From: JBHJHP01 sp042219825
Lineage (GTDB): Bacteria; Bacteroidota; Bacteroidia; Bacteroidales; UBA5342
Assembly (NCBI RefSeq): GCF_042219825.1
Contig: NZ_JBHJHQ010000003.1
Coordinates: forward strand, 639,653 to 703,652
Direction: 5' to 3'
Length of the DNA: 64,000 nucleotides
The notes beneath the pieces are model-generated. The model ran no database searches. It worked only from the letters and a program-made list of their open reading frames with translations, and was not told the origin of the DNA. Both the position numbers and the translations under genes were made by a program. The stretch's first letter is position 1, and each line of letters opens with the position of its first letter. Below, piece by piece: positions 24,397 to 32,233 of this stretch.

Positions 24397-25536
24397 ATGA
24401 TTAAAGCGCTCGGTTTATGGAGTCCGGTCATTGTTCCCCTAATCATTTCCGGAATTTTGCTTTTCAGTTCTGAAAGGCACAATAAACCAAAGCTTTATCT
24501 GGTATCTTACATGTGGTTGATAACCTTTATTTTTCTGGCCAACCTGTTTTATTTTGAGCACAATTATAAGGTTTACAGTTGGTTTCACAGCCTTCATATA
24601 GCAACCGTTCTGGCCATATATCCAGGTGCTTATAGTTACATAAAATTGCTGGTTGATCCCAACTATCCCCTTCGAAAATTGATCAGGCATTTTTTACCAT
24701 CCCTCTTTTTTCTTTTGGCTTCAGGATTGATATTTTATCCTGTATTAAATATGCAGGAAAGAGAACTGTTTTTAACGCAGTACAGGTTCCATCCCGATTT
24801 TGAAAATCAGGCATTGCGCATTTTGTATTATGTTAGAATATCCAATATCTTGTTCCTTTTTATACAGGTTTTGTATTATCCTGTCATCACTTTTTTTACA
24901 CTTAAAAACCACAGAAAGAGATTAACAAACCTTTTTTCCAATCCTGAAAAATTTCAATTGAATTGGTTAGGGATTTTCAATGGCTTACTTGCGCTTTCGG
25001 CATTGATAAGCGTTTTTATCTATACCGTTAATCCTGTAAAATTATTTGGTGATGACCGCTATCTGGCCTACCCTTTACTAACCGTTGCCATAATGCTGTG
25101 GTATCTTGGTATTATGGGTAATAATCAGGCACAGATACCTGTTCCTGTTGATGATGATTCATCGCTCAATCCGAATTCTGAAGGCCTGCAGCAGGATGGC
25201 AATTCCTTAAAATCAAGGCTCATAGCATATTTTGAAGAGCAGGATCCATATCTGAATCCGGAACTGAAGATATGGGATGTGGCCAGGGAACTTGGGACTA
25301 ACCGAACCTATATTTCTCAAACCATAAACCAGGAGTTTGATCAGAATTTTTCTTCATTCGTTAATACATACAGAATAAAACAAGCCCGAAACCTAATTGA
25401 CAGCAAACCGGAACTTTCACTTTCTGATGTGGCATTTCAAACAGGTTTTGGCTCAGTGCTGACCTTGTCGAGAACCTTTGCTGAAATTTATCAGGTAAAA
25501 CTTTCGGACTATAAAAAAGAATTGGCAAACGTATAA
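24397..25536 (+). CDS. Membrane-anchored AraC-family transcriptional regulator
   Basis: The ATG at 24397 gives 379 aa. The first 240 residues contain about seven hydrophobic segments with short loops. After a linker (residues about 243-265) the last 110 residues form an AraC-type double helix-turn-helix (LKIWDVARELGTNRTYISQTINQ, then LSLSDVAFQTGFGSVLTLSRTFAEIY). Membrane-anchored AraC regulators are common in Bacteroidota; the signal here is unknown. It lies 91 bp upstream of two surface-protein genes, which are the obvious candidate targets. Confidence 0.88.
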   Translation: MIKALGLWSPVIVPLIISGILLFSSERHNKPKLYLVSYMWLITFIFLANLFYFEHNYKVYSWFHSLHIATVLAIYPGAYSYIKLLVDPNYPLRKLIRHFLPSLFFLLASGLIFYPVLNMQERELFLTQYRFHPDFENQALRILYYVRISNILFLFIQVLYYPVITFFTLKNHRKRLTNLFSNPEKFQLNWLGIFNGLLALSALISVFIYTVNPVKLFGDDRYLAYPLLTVAIMLWYLGIMGNNQAQIPVPVDDDSSLNPNSEGLQQDGNSLKSRLIAYFEEQDPYLNPELKIWDVARELGTNRTYISQTINQEFDQNFSSFVNTYRIKQARNLIDSKPELSLSDVAFQTGFGSVLTLSRTFAEIYQVKLSDYKKELANV

Positions 25537-25595
25537 TTTATACGTTTTGAAGCTATCTTTTTATCTTTTGAAACACCAATAATATGGCGGTCCGG

Positions 25596-25603
25596 TAACT
25601 TTG
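25596..25603 (+). promoter_or_regulatory. Probable promoter of the two surface-protein genes
   Basis: TAACTTTG matches TAnnTTTG 24 bp upstream of the ATG at 25628. A TTTG at 25567-25570 lies 25 bp upstream, longer than the usual spacing. Confidence 0.45.
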
Positions 25604-25627
25604 ATTGCAAAGTTTAATCCCACTGTC

Positions 25628-26677
25628 ATGAATAAAAAAATGTTATTATTAGTCTTACTGTGTTCAGTAAGTTTTTTCGCATTACAGGCACAATATAATT
25701 TTGTTGTGCAGAACGGATCCGCATCAGTCTATAATACGCTTCAGGAAGCTTACGATAATACCAGTGCCGGCGATACCATTTATCTGCCCGGTGGTTCTTT
25801 TAATTTTCCTTCTGTAGATAAGCCACTGGTATGGATTGGTGTTGGTTACCACCCGGATTCTACGGCTGCTACCTATTTTACAAGAATTAATAATCCGGTA
25901 AATTTTTCCGGTAATTGTGATAATACGTACTTAACCGGAATGCATTTTATGAGTAATGTTACATTTGGTACCAGTGGTCAGGATGTAACTGATGTTACCA
26001 TATTCCGATGCAGAATATCCGGATCACTTACATTGAAATACAATAACACTGTTGAAGTATTGTTAAACGACAAAGTGAGTGAGTGTATCATCGATGGCAG
26101 CATTGACGCAGGAATGGGAAGTAATGTAATTATAGAAAAGACAATTCTGAAGGGAACACTTGGTCATTTCCGAAACAGTTACATGAATCACAATATTTTC
26201 ACATATGGAGCCAGAAATTCCGGAAGTGGATATTCATTTTTGCTAAGTTATTGTGAAAATTGTCAGGTTAAAAACTCTGTGATAAATTACTATTCCTACG
26301 TTAACTGGCGGGCAGATGTATATGGAAGTATCAATAACAATTTTCTTAACAATATTTTTGCTGGAAACATTACTTTCCCGGATGGAACCAATACCGGTTC
26401 ATACAATATAACCGGGGTTGATCTTTCTACTGTATTTGAAAATATAGATGGAAACTTTCAGGATTTTTCGTACCTGCACAATTTTCATTTAAAGGCGGGA
26501 AGTCCTGCAGCAGCAGCCGGAATGAATGGTGCAGATATTGGTATTTATGGCCATACTGTTCCTTTTAAAGATGGAGGTCTTCCGGTTACACCTCATATCC
26601 GCAGTGTTGAAGTTAACGATGAAACCACTAATGGTTTACTACCGGTTTCTGTTTCTGTCGGGGCACAGGAGAATTAA
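25628..26677 (+). CDS. Secreted beta-helix protein of unknown function
   Basis: The start is the ATG at 25628 (349 aa), downstream of the promoter. A signal peptide (MNKKMLLLVLLCSVSFFALQAQ) is followed by a pattern typical of right-handed parallel beta-helix proteins: SVYNTLQEAYDNTSAGDTIYLPGGSF at the start (short strands and turns), then repeated CRISGSLTL, CIIDGSIDAG and VIIEKTILKGTLG rungs. No catalytic signature is recognised. There is no T9SS tail; the C-terminus (SVSVGAQEN) ends shortly after a GADIGIYG motif common in such helices. It overlaps the following gene by one base (TAATG) and is probably coupled to it. Confidence 0.7.
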   Translation: MNKKMLLLVLLCSVSFFALQAQYNFVVQNGSASVYNTLQEAYDNTSAGDTIYLPGGSFNFPSVDKPLVWIGVGYHPDSTAATYFTRINNPVNFSGNCDNTYLTGMHFMSNVTFGTSGQDVTDVTIFRCRISGSLTLKYNNTVEVLLNDKVSECIIDGSIDAGMGSNVIIEKTILKGTLGHFRNSYMNHNIFTYGARNSGSGYSFLLSYCENCQVKNSVINYYSYVNWRADVYGSINNNFLNNIFAGNITFPDGTNTGSYNITGVDLSTVFENIDGNFQDFSYLHNFHLKAGSPAAAAGMNGADIGIYGHTVPFKDGGLPVTPHIRSVEVNDETTNGLLPVSVSVGAQEN

Positions 26678-28599
26678 TGTTGTACTTCATGAAAAATTTT
26701 CTGATAGCAATATTATGGAGCATTACCGGCATTCTTGCTGCACAGGTTAATTTAGTAAAAGGAGAATACTGGTTCGACAGTAACAGGACCAATGTATATC
26801 CGGTAACATTTTCTTCTGTAGCCGATATTAGCATTAATGCTGATATTGATGTAAGCAGCCTTTACGATGGATTGCATACTATTTCTATACGCATTGTGGA
26901 TGAAAAAGGAATCTGGAGCAGTCCGACATCAAGGTTCTTTATCAAACACAGTTCAAATAATAGTGTTGAAACCAGTGAAATAAGCGGGTATGAGTATTGG
27001 TTCGATGGGGATTATGCAAACCGAAAAAATGAAGACATTACAGGGACAATAGAATTTTCGTTGGATGAAAATATTGATGTTTCTGCTTTATACGACGGTC
27101 TACATACTGTTCATTTTAGGTTTTTGGACAGAAACCATAGCTGGAGTTCGGTTGCCAGCCGGTTTTTTATTAAGCAAAAAAGCTCTTCGGGTTTAACCCC
27201 GGTTAAGATTGATGCAATGGAATATTGGTTCGACAGTTCTGAGGATCAACAAACATATGTGGATATTGAAAATACAGCATCTTTTCAGTTTGAAGAAAAT
27301 ATTGACGTGAAGGATTTGTATAATGGCCTGCATATCATACACATCAGGGCAAAGGATACCCAGGGAATGTGGAGTTCTGCGGTGAGCCGCTTCTTTATAA
27401 AACGGGACAGTTTGTTGAATACTGCGGATAATAAGATAAGCGAACTGGAATACTGGTTTGATAATCAGGTAGACGCGAAGTATGTTGTTCCTTTGGGTCA
27501 AAGCAATCTTAGGTTTATGGATAAGATTGATGTATCAGACTTCTTTATAGGATTACATACTGTTCACTTCAGGTTTAAAGATGCAGGCGGAGTTTACAGT
27601 TCCGTTGTAAGCAGGTTTTTCGTAACGCAATCCGTCAGTTCAGTTTCCGAAAATGGTATTGTGGCTTACCGATACTGGCTTACCGATACGGCTGTTCATA
27701 CCGGCGAAATTGAAAATGTGGAAGCTGATTTGATGTTCATAGACTCTCTTGACCTGAGGCATTATGCCAAAGGAGAATATATAATACATATGCAGTTCAG
27801 GGATTCAAGGGGTTATTGGAGCACCACGGTTACTGATACGGTTACAAAACTCAGTTATCCGTTTGCCGAACTTCAGTTTGAAAATACGGATATGTGCATG
27901 GGTGATTCGCTTACTGTTCGTGTTTTGGCTGTCGATGCTGATTCTTTGCTTCTCAATTTTGGTGACGGAGAAACTGATACAGGAATAGTGGTTAAGCATC
28001 TTTATCTGAATGACGGGGTTTATACTGTTTCTGTTCAGGTGAAAGATACAACAGAAAAAATTACTATGAATTATACCGCTGATCAGACTGTTATGGTGCA
28101 TTCTTTACCGGTGATCAATTTAGCGGATTCATTGAATCTGGTGGATGATGAAACAGAGGTTCTGGATGCGGGAACAGGATTTGTAAGCTATCTCTGGAAC
28201 AATGTTTCCGGTGATCAGTCTTACCTTGTTTCGGGTGAAACATTCGGAGTTGGCGATCATTCTTTAGTGCTAAAGGTTGAGGATTTGAACGGATGTGTGA
28301 ACTCCGATACGATTTTTATTTCAGTTTCCTCTACAGTCGGTACAGATGATTTATCGTCTGTGAAATTGAGGGTTTATCCAAATCCTGCGGTGGATTTTAT
28401 TACGGTTAACTGGGATAATTCAAACCTTAAAAATGCAATTATATATCTTGTTGATATGACCGGGAAAGTTGTTTCCGGTTCAAAAGAAATAAGTCCGGGT
28501 AATCGGATTGCTGTTGACCACCTATCCTCAGGTCATTACCTGATGGTTCTTTACATTAATCAACGCATCATTTCAGTGCCAATAGTAATCCGGGACTGA
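26677..28599 (+). CDS. T9SS-exported surface protein with five YWFD repeats and a PKD domain
   Basis: The ATG at 26677 shares a base with the previous stop; an ATG at 26689 (MKNFLIAILWSITGILAAQ) starts the signal peptide cleanly and may be the real start. The mature protein has five tandem repeats of about 76 residues, starting near residues 28, 104, 180, 257 and 331. Each holds YWFD, then (E/D)xIDVSxLYxGLHTxHxR, and WSSxxSRFFI; the fifth is degenerate. A PKD-like domain follows (about 395-475), then more beta-sandwich, then a type A T9SS sorting domain (LRVYPNPAVDFITV, LSSGHYLMVLY). The function is unknown; cell-surface binding is plausible. Confidence 0.78.
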   Translation: MLYFMKNFLIAILWSITGILAAQVNLVKGEYWFDSNRTNVYPVTFSSVADISINADIDVSSLYDGLHTISIRIVDEKGIWSSPTSRFFIKHSSNNSVETSEISGYEYWFDGDYANRKNEDITGTIEFSLDENIDVSALYDGLHTVHFRFLDRNHSWSSVASRFFIKQKSSSGLTPVKIDAMEYWFDSSEDQQTYVDIENTASFQFEENIDVKDLYNGLHIIHIRAKDTQGMWSSAVSRFFIKRDSLLNTADNKISELEYWFDNQVDAKYVVPLGQSNLRFMDKIDVSDFFIGLHTVHFRFKDAGGVYSSVVSRFFVTQSVSSVSENGIVAYRYWLTDTAVHTGEIENVEADLMFIDSLDLRHYAKGEYIIHMQFRDSRGYWSTTVTDTVTKLSYPFAELQFENTDMCMGDSLTVRVLAVDADSLLLNFGDGETDTGIVVKHLYLNDGVYTVSVQVKDTTEKITMNYTADQTVMVHSLPVINLADSLNLVDDETEVLDAGTGFVSYLWNNVSGDQSYLVSGETFGVGDHSLVLKVEDLNGCVNSDTIFISVSSTVGTDDLSSVKLRVYPNPAVDFITVNWDNSNLKNAIIYLVDMTGKVVSGSKEISPGNRIAVDHLSSGHYLMVLYINQRIISVPIVIRD

Positions 28600-28626
28600 G
28601 GCAAACCCGGGTTTATTCATGACAGT

Positions 28627-28656
28627 AAAGGCATCCCGAGCGAGGGATGCCTTTTT
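28627..28656 (+). terminator. Intrinsic terminator after the YWFD-repeat gene
   Basis: AAAGGCATCCC-GAGCGA-GGGATGCCTTT is an 11-bp perfect stem with a 6-nt loop followed by TT. Confidence 0.85.
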
Positions 28657-28714
28657 CATGATCTCTACGCTGTAAGTCGTGTTCTCTCTGTAATGGATTG
28701 TTCCCATCTTTTTC

Positions 28715-28722
28715 TACATTTG
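28715..28722 (+). promoter_or_regulatory. Probable promoter of the glycosyltransferase-heptose genes
   Basis: TACATTTG matches TAnnTTTG, 17 bp upstream of the TTG start at 28740. It rules out the longer frame starting at 28698. Confidence 0.55.
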
Positions 28723-28739
28723 TAAAAATCAATTTCAAA

Positions 28740-29891
28740 TTGGAGAAAAAAGGGAAGAAAATAGTTATTCTGGGTACTGCTCATCCTTTCAGGGGAGGAC
28801 TTGCCGCCTATAACGAAAGATTAGCCAAAGAGTTTATCAGAGAAGGGAATGAGGTTATTGTATACACTTTTAAACTTCAGTATCCCGGGTTTTTGTTTCC
28901 CGGAAAAACGCAATATGCTGACTGGGAAGCACCCGAAGATCTTGATATTCGGATTAAGGTTAATTCTATAAATCCGTTTAACTGGCTTAAAATAGGAAGG
29001 GAAATTAAACGACAGAAACCGGATATTTTTTTAGTTAAATACTGGTTGCCTTTTATGGCTCCCTGTTTTGGCACCATAGCCAGAATCGTAAAGAAAAATA
29101 AGACCACAAAAGTTATTTCCATTCTCGATAATATTATTCCACATGAAAAGAGGCCGGGAGACACATTGTTCAGCAAATACTTTGTAAAGCCTGTTGATGG
29201 TTTTGTGGCCATGTCCGATTCGGTAATGAATGATCTGGGGCAATTTGATACAGTTAAACCACGTGCATTCTGTCCTCATCCACTATTCGATAATTTCGGG
29301 AATTTGATTGAAAAAAAAGAAGCCATCAGGCAAATAGGTCTTGATCCGACGTATAACTACCTTTTATTTTTTGGGTTTATCCGGGCGTATAAAGGTCTGG
29401 ATCTGATAATTGAAGCCATGTCATATGAACGGGTCAGGAAAATGCCAGTTAAGCTTATTGTAGCCGGAGAATTTTACGAAGACGGTGATAAATACAAACA
29501 ACAGATTGCTGATCTGAAACTGTCTGACCAAATTGTGTTGAAAACGGATTTTATTCCCGATTCAGAAGTAGGACAATATTTCTGTTCTGCTGACATGGTG
29601 GTTCAGCCGTATAAAAGTGCCACGCAAAGTGGTGTGACGCAAATTGGATATCACTTTGAAAAACCGATGCTGGTGACAGATGTTGGAGGATTAAAGGAAA
29701 TTATCCCGGATAAAAAAGTAGGTTACGTTACACAACCCGATGGCAAAGCTATTGCGGAAGCACTTGTGGATTTCTATGAAAACAAACGGGAAGAAATGTT
29801 TGTGATCAACGCGAAAAAGGAAAAGCAAAAATATTTGTGGAGCCGAATGACGAGAACGATATATGAACTTTGTGAAAAAGTAGAACTATGA
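28740..29891 (+). CDS. Glycosyltransferase (GT4-like, GT-B fold)
   Basis: No ATG lies near the conserved N-terminus. A TTG at 28740 (MEKKGKKIVILGTAHPFRGG, 383 aa) is the best start and fits the promoter just upstream. The two-domain GT-B pattern is clear: the N-terminal acceptor domain (GGLAAYNERLAKEF) and the C-terminal donor domain with FGFIRAYKGLDLIIEAM, VVQPYKSATQSGVTQIGYHF and PMLVTDVGGLKEIIPD. It overlaps the next gene by 4 bp (ATGA). With the two heptose genes it probably works in making a heptose-containing surface glycan, but donor and acceptor cannot be assigned. Confidence 0.85.
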   Translation: MEKKGKKIVILGTAHPFRGGLAAYNERLAKEFIREGNEVIVYTFKLQYPGFLFPGKTQYADWEAPEDLDIRIKVNSINPFNWLKIGREIKRQKPDIFLVKYWLPFMAPCFGTIARIVKKNKTTKVISILDNIIPHEKRPGDTLFSKYFVKPVDGFVAMSDSVMNDLGQFDTVKPRAFCPHPLFDNFGNLIEKKEAIRQIGLDPTYNYLLFFGFIRAYKGLDLIIEAMSYERVRKMPVKLIVAGEFYEDGDKYKQQIADLKLSDQIVLKTDFIPDSEVGQYFCSADMVVQPYKSATQSGVTQIGYHFEKPMLVTDVGGLKEIIPDKKVGYVTQPDGKAIAEALVDFYENKREEMFVINAKKEKQKYLWSRMTRTIYELCEKVEL

Positions 29892-30910
29892 TTATACGAA
29901 GCAAAGCCCCTTTAAGAATTGGTCTTGCGGGAGGAGGAACCGATGTATCACCTTATTCCGAGTTGTACGGCGGTGCTATTCTGAATGGAACCATTTCGAT
30001 GTACGCCTATGCCACTATTGAACCGAGAAGCGATGGCAAGATCGTATTTGATGCCATTGACAGAGGTGTAAGGCTCGGGTTTAATGCAGAAAAGGCATTA
30101 AAACTAAACGGGGAACTGGATCTTTTAAAAGGAATCTACAACCGGATTGTAAAAGATTTTACAAACGAATCACTTTCCTTCACTTTGTCAACATTTGTGG
30201 ATGCTCCTCCGGGATCGGGTTTAGGAACTTCCTCCACATTGGTCACTGCAATAGTCGGCGCATTTTCTGAATGGCTCGCGTTACCTCTTGGAGAATATGA
30301 TGTGGCAAAGTTAGCATATGATATTGAACGTGTGGACCTGTTGATGGCGGGAGGCAAACAGGATCAGTATGCAGCCACATTTGGCGGCATAAACTTTATG
30401 GAATTCGGTTCTGACGGAAAAGTGATAGTGAACCCATTAAGAATCAAAACAAAAATCTTGAATGAACTGGCGTATAACATTGTGTTATATTATACCGAAA
30501 CCAGCCGTTTGTCGTCTAAAATAATTGAAGCACAGCAACAAAACGTAAACAGCAATAATGTGCGTTCCATCGAAGCGATGCATGCACTAAAGCACGTTGC
30601 TATTGAAATGAAGGAAACCTTATTGAAGGGAAGCCTTGACAAGATAGGGATGCTATTAGACAAAAGCTGGCAGTTTAAAAAGCAAATGGCATTGGGTATT
30701 TCAAATCCACTCATAGATGATATCTATGCAACGGCCATGAAAGCCGGTGCAACCGGAGGTAAAATATCCGGTGCAGGAGGTGGAGGTTTTATGTTTTTTT
30801 ACTGTCCCGGTAATACCCGGCATGCTGTAATTGAAGCATTGGGCAAGTTTGGCGGACAGGCAAAAAGGTATCAGTTTACTAAAAACGGAATGGTGTCCTG
30901 GACGATTTGA
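29888..30910 (+). CDS. hddA: D-glycero-alpha-D-manno-heptose 7-phosphate kinase
   Basis: HddA is a GHMP kinase that phosphorylates D-glycero-D-manno-heptose 7-phosphate at O1 in the GDP-heptose pathway. The 340-residue protein has the N-terminal motif SKAPLRIGLAGGGTDVSPY, the ATP-binding PPGSGLGTSSTL, and the third GHMP motif KISGAGGGGFMFF. The next gene is hddC, its pathway partner, which supports the substrate. It overlaps the upstream glycosyltransferase. gmhA and gmhB, which act before and between these steps, are not in the window. Confidence 0.9.
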   Translation: MIIRSKAPLRIGLAGGGTDVSPYSELYGGAILNGTISMYAYATIEPRSDGKIVFDAIDRGVRLGFNAEKALKLNGELDLLKGIYNRIVKDFTNESLSFTLSTFVDAPPGSGLGTSSTLVTAIVGAFSEWLALPLGEYDVAKLAYDIERVDLLMAGGKQDQYAATFGGINFMEFGSDGKVIVNPLRIKTKILNELAYNIVLYYTETSRLSSKIIEAQQQNVNSNNVRSIEAMHALKHVAIEMKETLLKGSLDKIGMLLDKSWQFKKQMALGISNPLIDDIYATAMKAGATGGKISGAGGGGFMFFYCPGNTRHAVIEALGKFGGQAKRYQFTKNGMVSWTI

Positions 30911-30911
30911 T

Positions 30912-31613
30912 ATGATGACAAAGGAAGCTATAATATTGGCAGGGGGTTTGGGAACCCGGCTAAAGGACGTGATATCAGATATTCCCAAGCCCATGGCGAA
31001 AGTGGCAGGAAAACCATTTTTGGAGTATATTTTCCGGTATTTGAACCGATTTGATATTCAAAGAATAATTCTTTCTGTAGGGTATAAATATGAAGTTATT
31101 AATGAACAATTCGGAGATTCATTTTTAGGAATGAAACTGGTCTATGCTGTGGAAGAGGAACCTCTTGGCACCGGAGGGGGCATTTTAAATGCATTGAATC
31201 ATGTTATATCCAAAGAGGTTTTTTTAATAAATGGGGATACTTTTTTTGATGTGGATCTAGGCACGCTTGAATCTCATTTTTTAAGCCAAAAATATGATCT
31301 TTGTTTTGCCCTGAAGCCAATGAATAATTTCGACCGGTATGGAGAGGTAATTGTGGCTGGCGATAAAGTTGTAGGCTTTAATGAAAAGAAAATGGTGAAG
31401 GAAGGCCTGATCAATGGTGGCATTTATATTTTAAGAAGCGATATTTTCGATGGTTGTGGATTGACGGGAAAGTTTTCCTTTGAAACAGATTATCTGGCTG
31501 AATATAAAGATATTCATACGTTTGGCTACATTATTAGTGATACTTATTTTATAGATATAGGTATTCCGGAAGATTATAACAGAGCGCACAAACAGATACC
31601 CCTGCTGTTCTAA
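30912..31613 (+). CDS. hddC: D-glycero-alpha-D-manno-heptose 1-phosphate guanylyltransferase
   Basis: HddC joins heptose 1-phosphate and GTP to make GDP-D-glycero-alpha-D-manno-heptose. The ATG at 30912 is 1 bp after the hddA stop; 233 aa. It has the nucleotidyltransferase signature ILAGGLGTRLKDV, SDIPKPMAKVAGKPFLEY, the EEEPLGTGGGILNAL block, INGDTFFDVDL and FIDIGIPEDYNRA. Similar enzymes act on other sugar phosphates; the hddA neighbour makes heptose likely. A 35-bp gap separates it from the next gene. Confidence 0.87.
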   Translation: MMTKEAIILAGGLGTRLKDVISDIPKPMAKVAGKPFLEYIFRYLNRFDIQRIILSVGYKYEVINEQFGDSFLGMKLVYAVEEEPLGTGGGILNALNHVISKEVFLINGDTFFDVDLGTLESHFLSQKYDLCFALKPMNNFDRYGEVIVAGDKVVGFNEKKMVKEGLINGGIYILRSDIFDGCGLTGKFSFETDYLAEYKDIHTFGYIISDTYFIDIGIPEDYNRAHKQIPLLF

Positions 31614-31648
31614 AATAAAACACAGTTAAATAACGTTTTAATTTTATT

Positions 31649-32230
31649 ATGCACAAAATTGTTTTTGCAACTAACAATCAACATAAACTAACAGAGGTAC
31701 AGGCACTGTTAAGCGATAACTTCGACGTGGTTGGATTAAACGAAATAGGTTGTTTTGAAGATATTCCGGAAACTGCAGATACTTTAGAAGGGAATGCCTT
31801 AATAAAAGCCCGTTATGTTGCAGAAAGGTACAAGATGGATTGTTTTGCAGATGACACCGGTTTGGAAGTAGATGCATTGGACAATGCTCCCGGGGTTTAT
31901 TCTGCCAGGTATGCTGGTCCGCAAAAAAGTGCCGACGATAACATTGAGAGGCTTCTGAAGGAGTTAAGTGGAAAAGAAAACAGACACGCTCAGTTCAGAA
32001 CAGTTGTTGCTTTGATTATGCATAACAGGGAGCAGCTTTTTGAAGGCGTTGTTAAGGGATATATTACCAGCGAGAGGCATGGCGTTGAAGGTTTTGGGTA
32101 TGATCCTGTTTTTCTTCCAGAAGGAAGGACCAAAACGTTTGCAGAAATGGATCTATCCGAAAAGAATACTATAAGCCATAGGGCTAAGGCTGTAAATAAA
32201 TTGGTTAGTTATTTAAGTAAATCACAATAA
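31649..32230 (+). CDS. rdgB: XTP/dITP diphosphatase (RdgB/HAM1 family)
   Basis: This enzyme hydrolyses deaminated purine nucleotides such as ITP and XTP to monophosphates, keeping them out of nucleic acids. The 193-residue protein has the N-terminal motif FATNNQHKLTEV, CFADDTGLEVDALDNAPGVYSAR, and GFGYDPVFLPEGRTKTFAEM followed by ISHRAKA, all hallmarks of the family. The PorZ gene starts 3 bp after its stop. The link between these two is probably only transcriptional. Confidence 0.95.
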   Translation: MHKIVFATNNQHKLTEVQALLSDNFDVVGLNEIGCFEDIPETADTLEGNALIKARYVAERYKMDCFADDTGLEVDALDNAPGVYSARYAGPQKSADDNIERLLKELSGKENRHAQFRTVVALIMHNREQLFEGVVKGYITSERHGVEGFGYDPVFLPEGRTKTFAEMDLSEKNTISHRAKAVNKLVSYLSKSQ

Positions 32231-32233
32231 TTC

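Noticed and set aside
28698..28739. Upstream TTG start for the glycosyltransferase
   Set aside because: It lies before the TACATTTG promoter element, so it would not be on the transcript.
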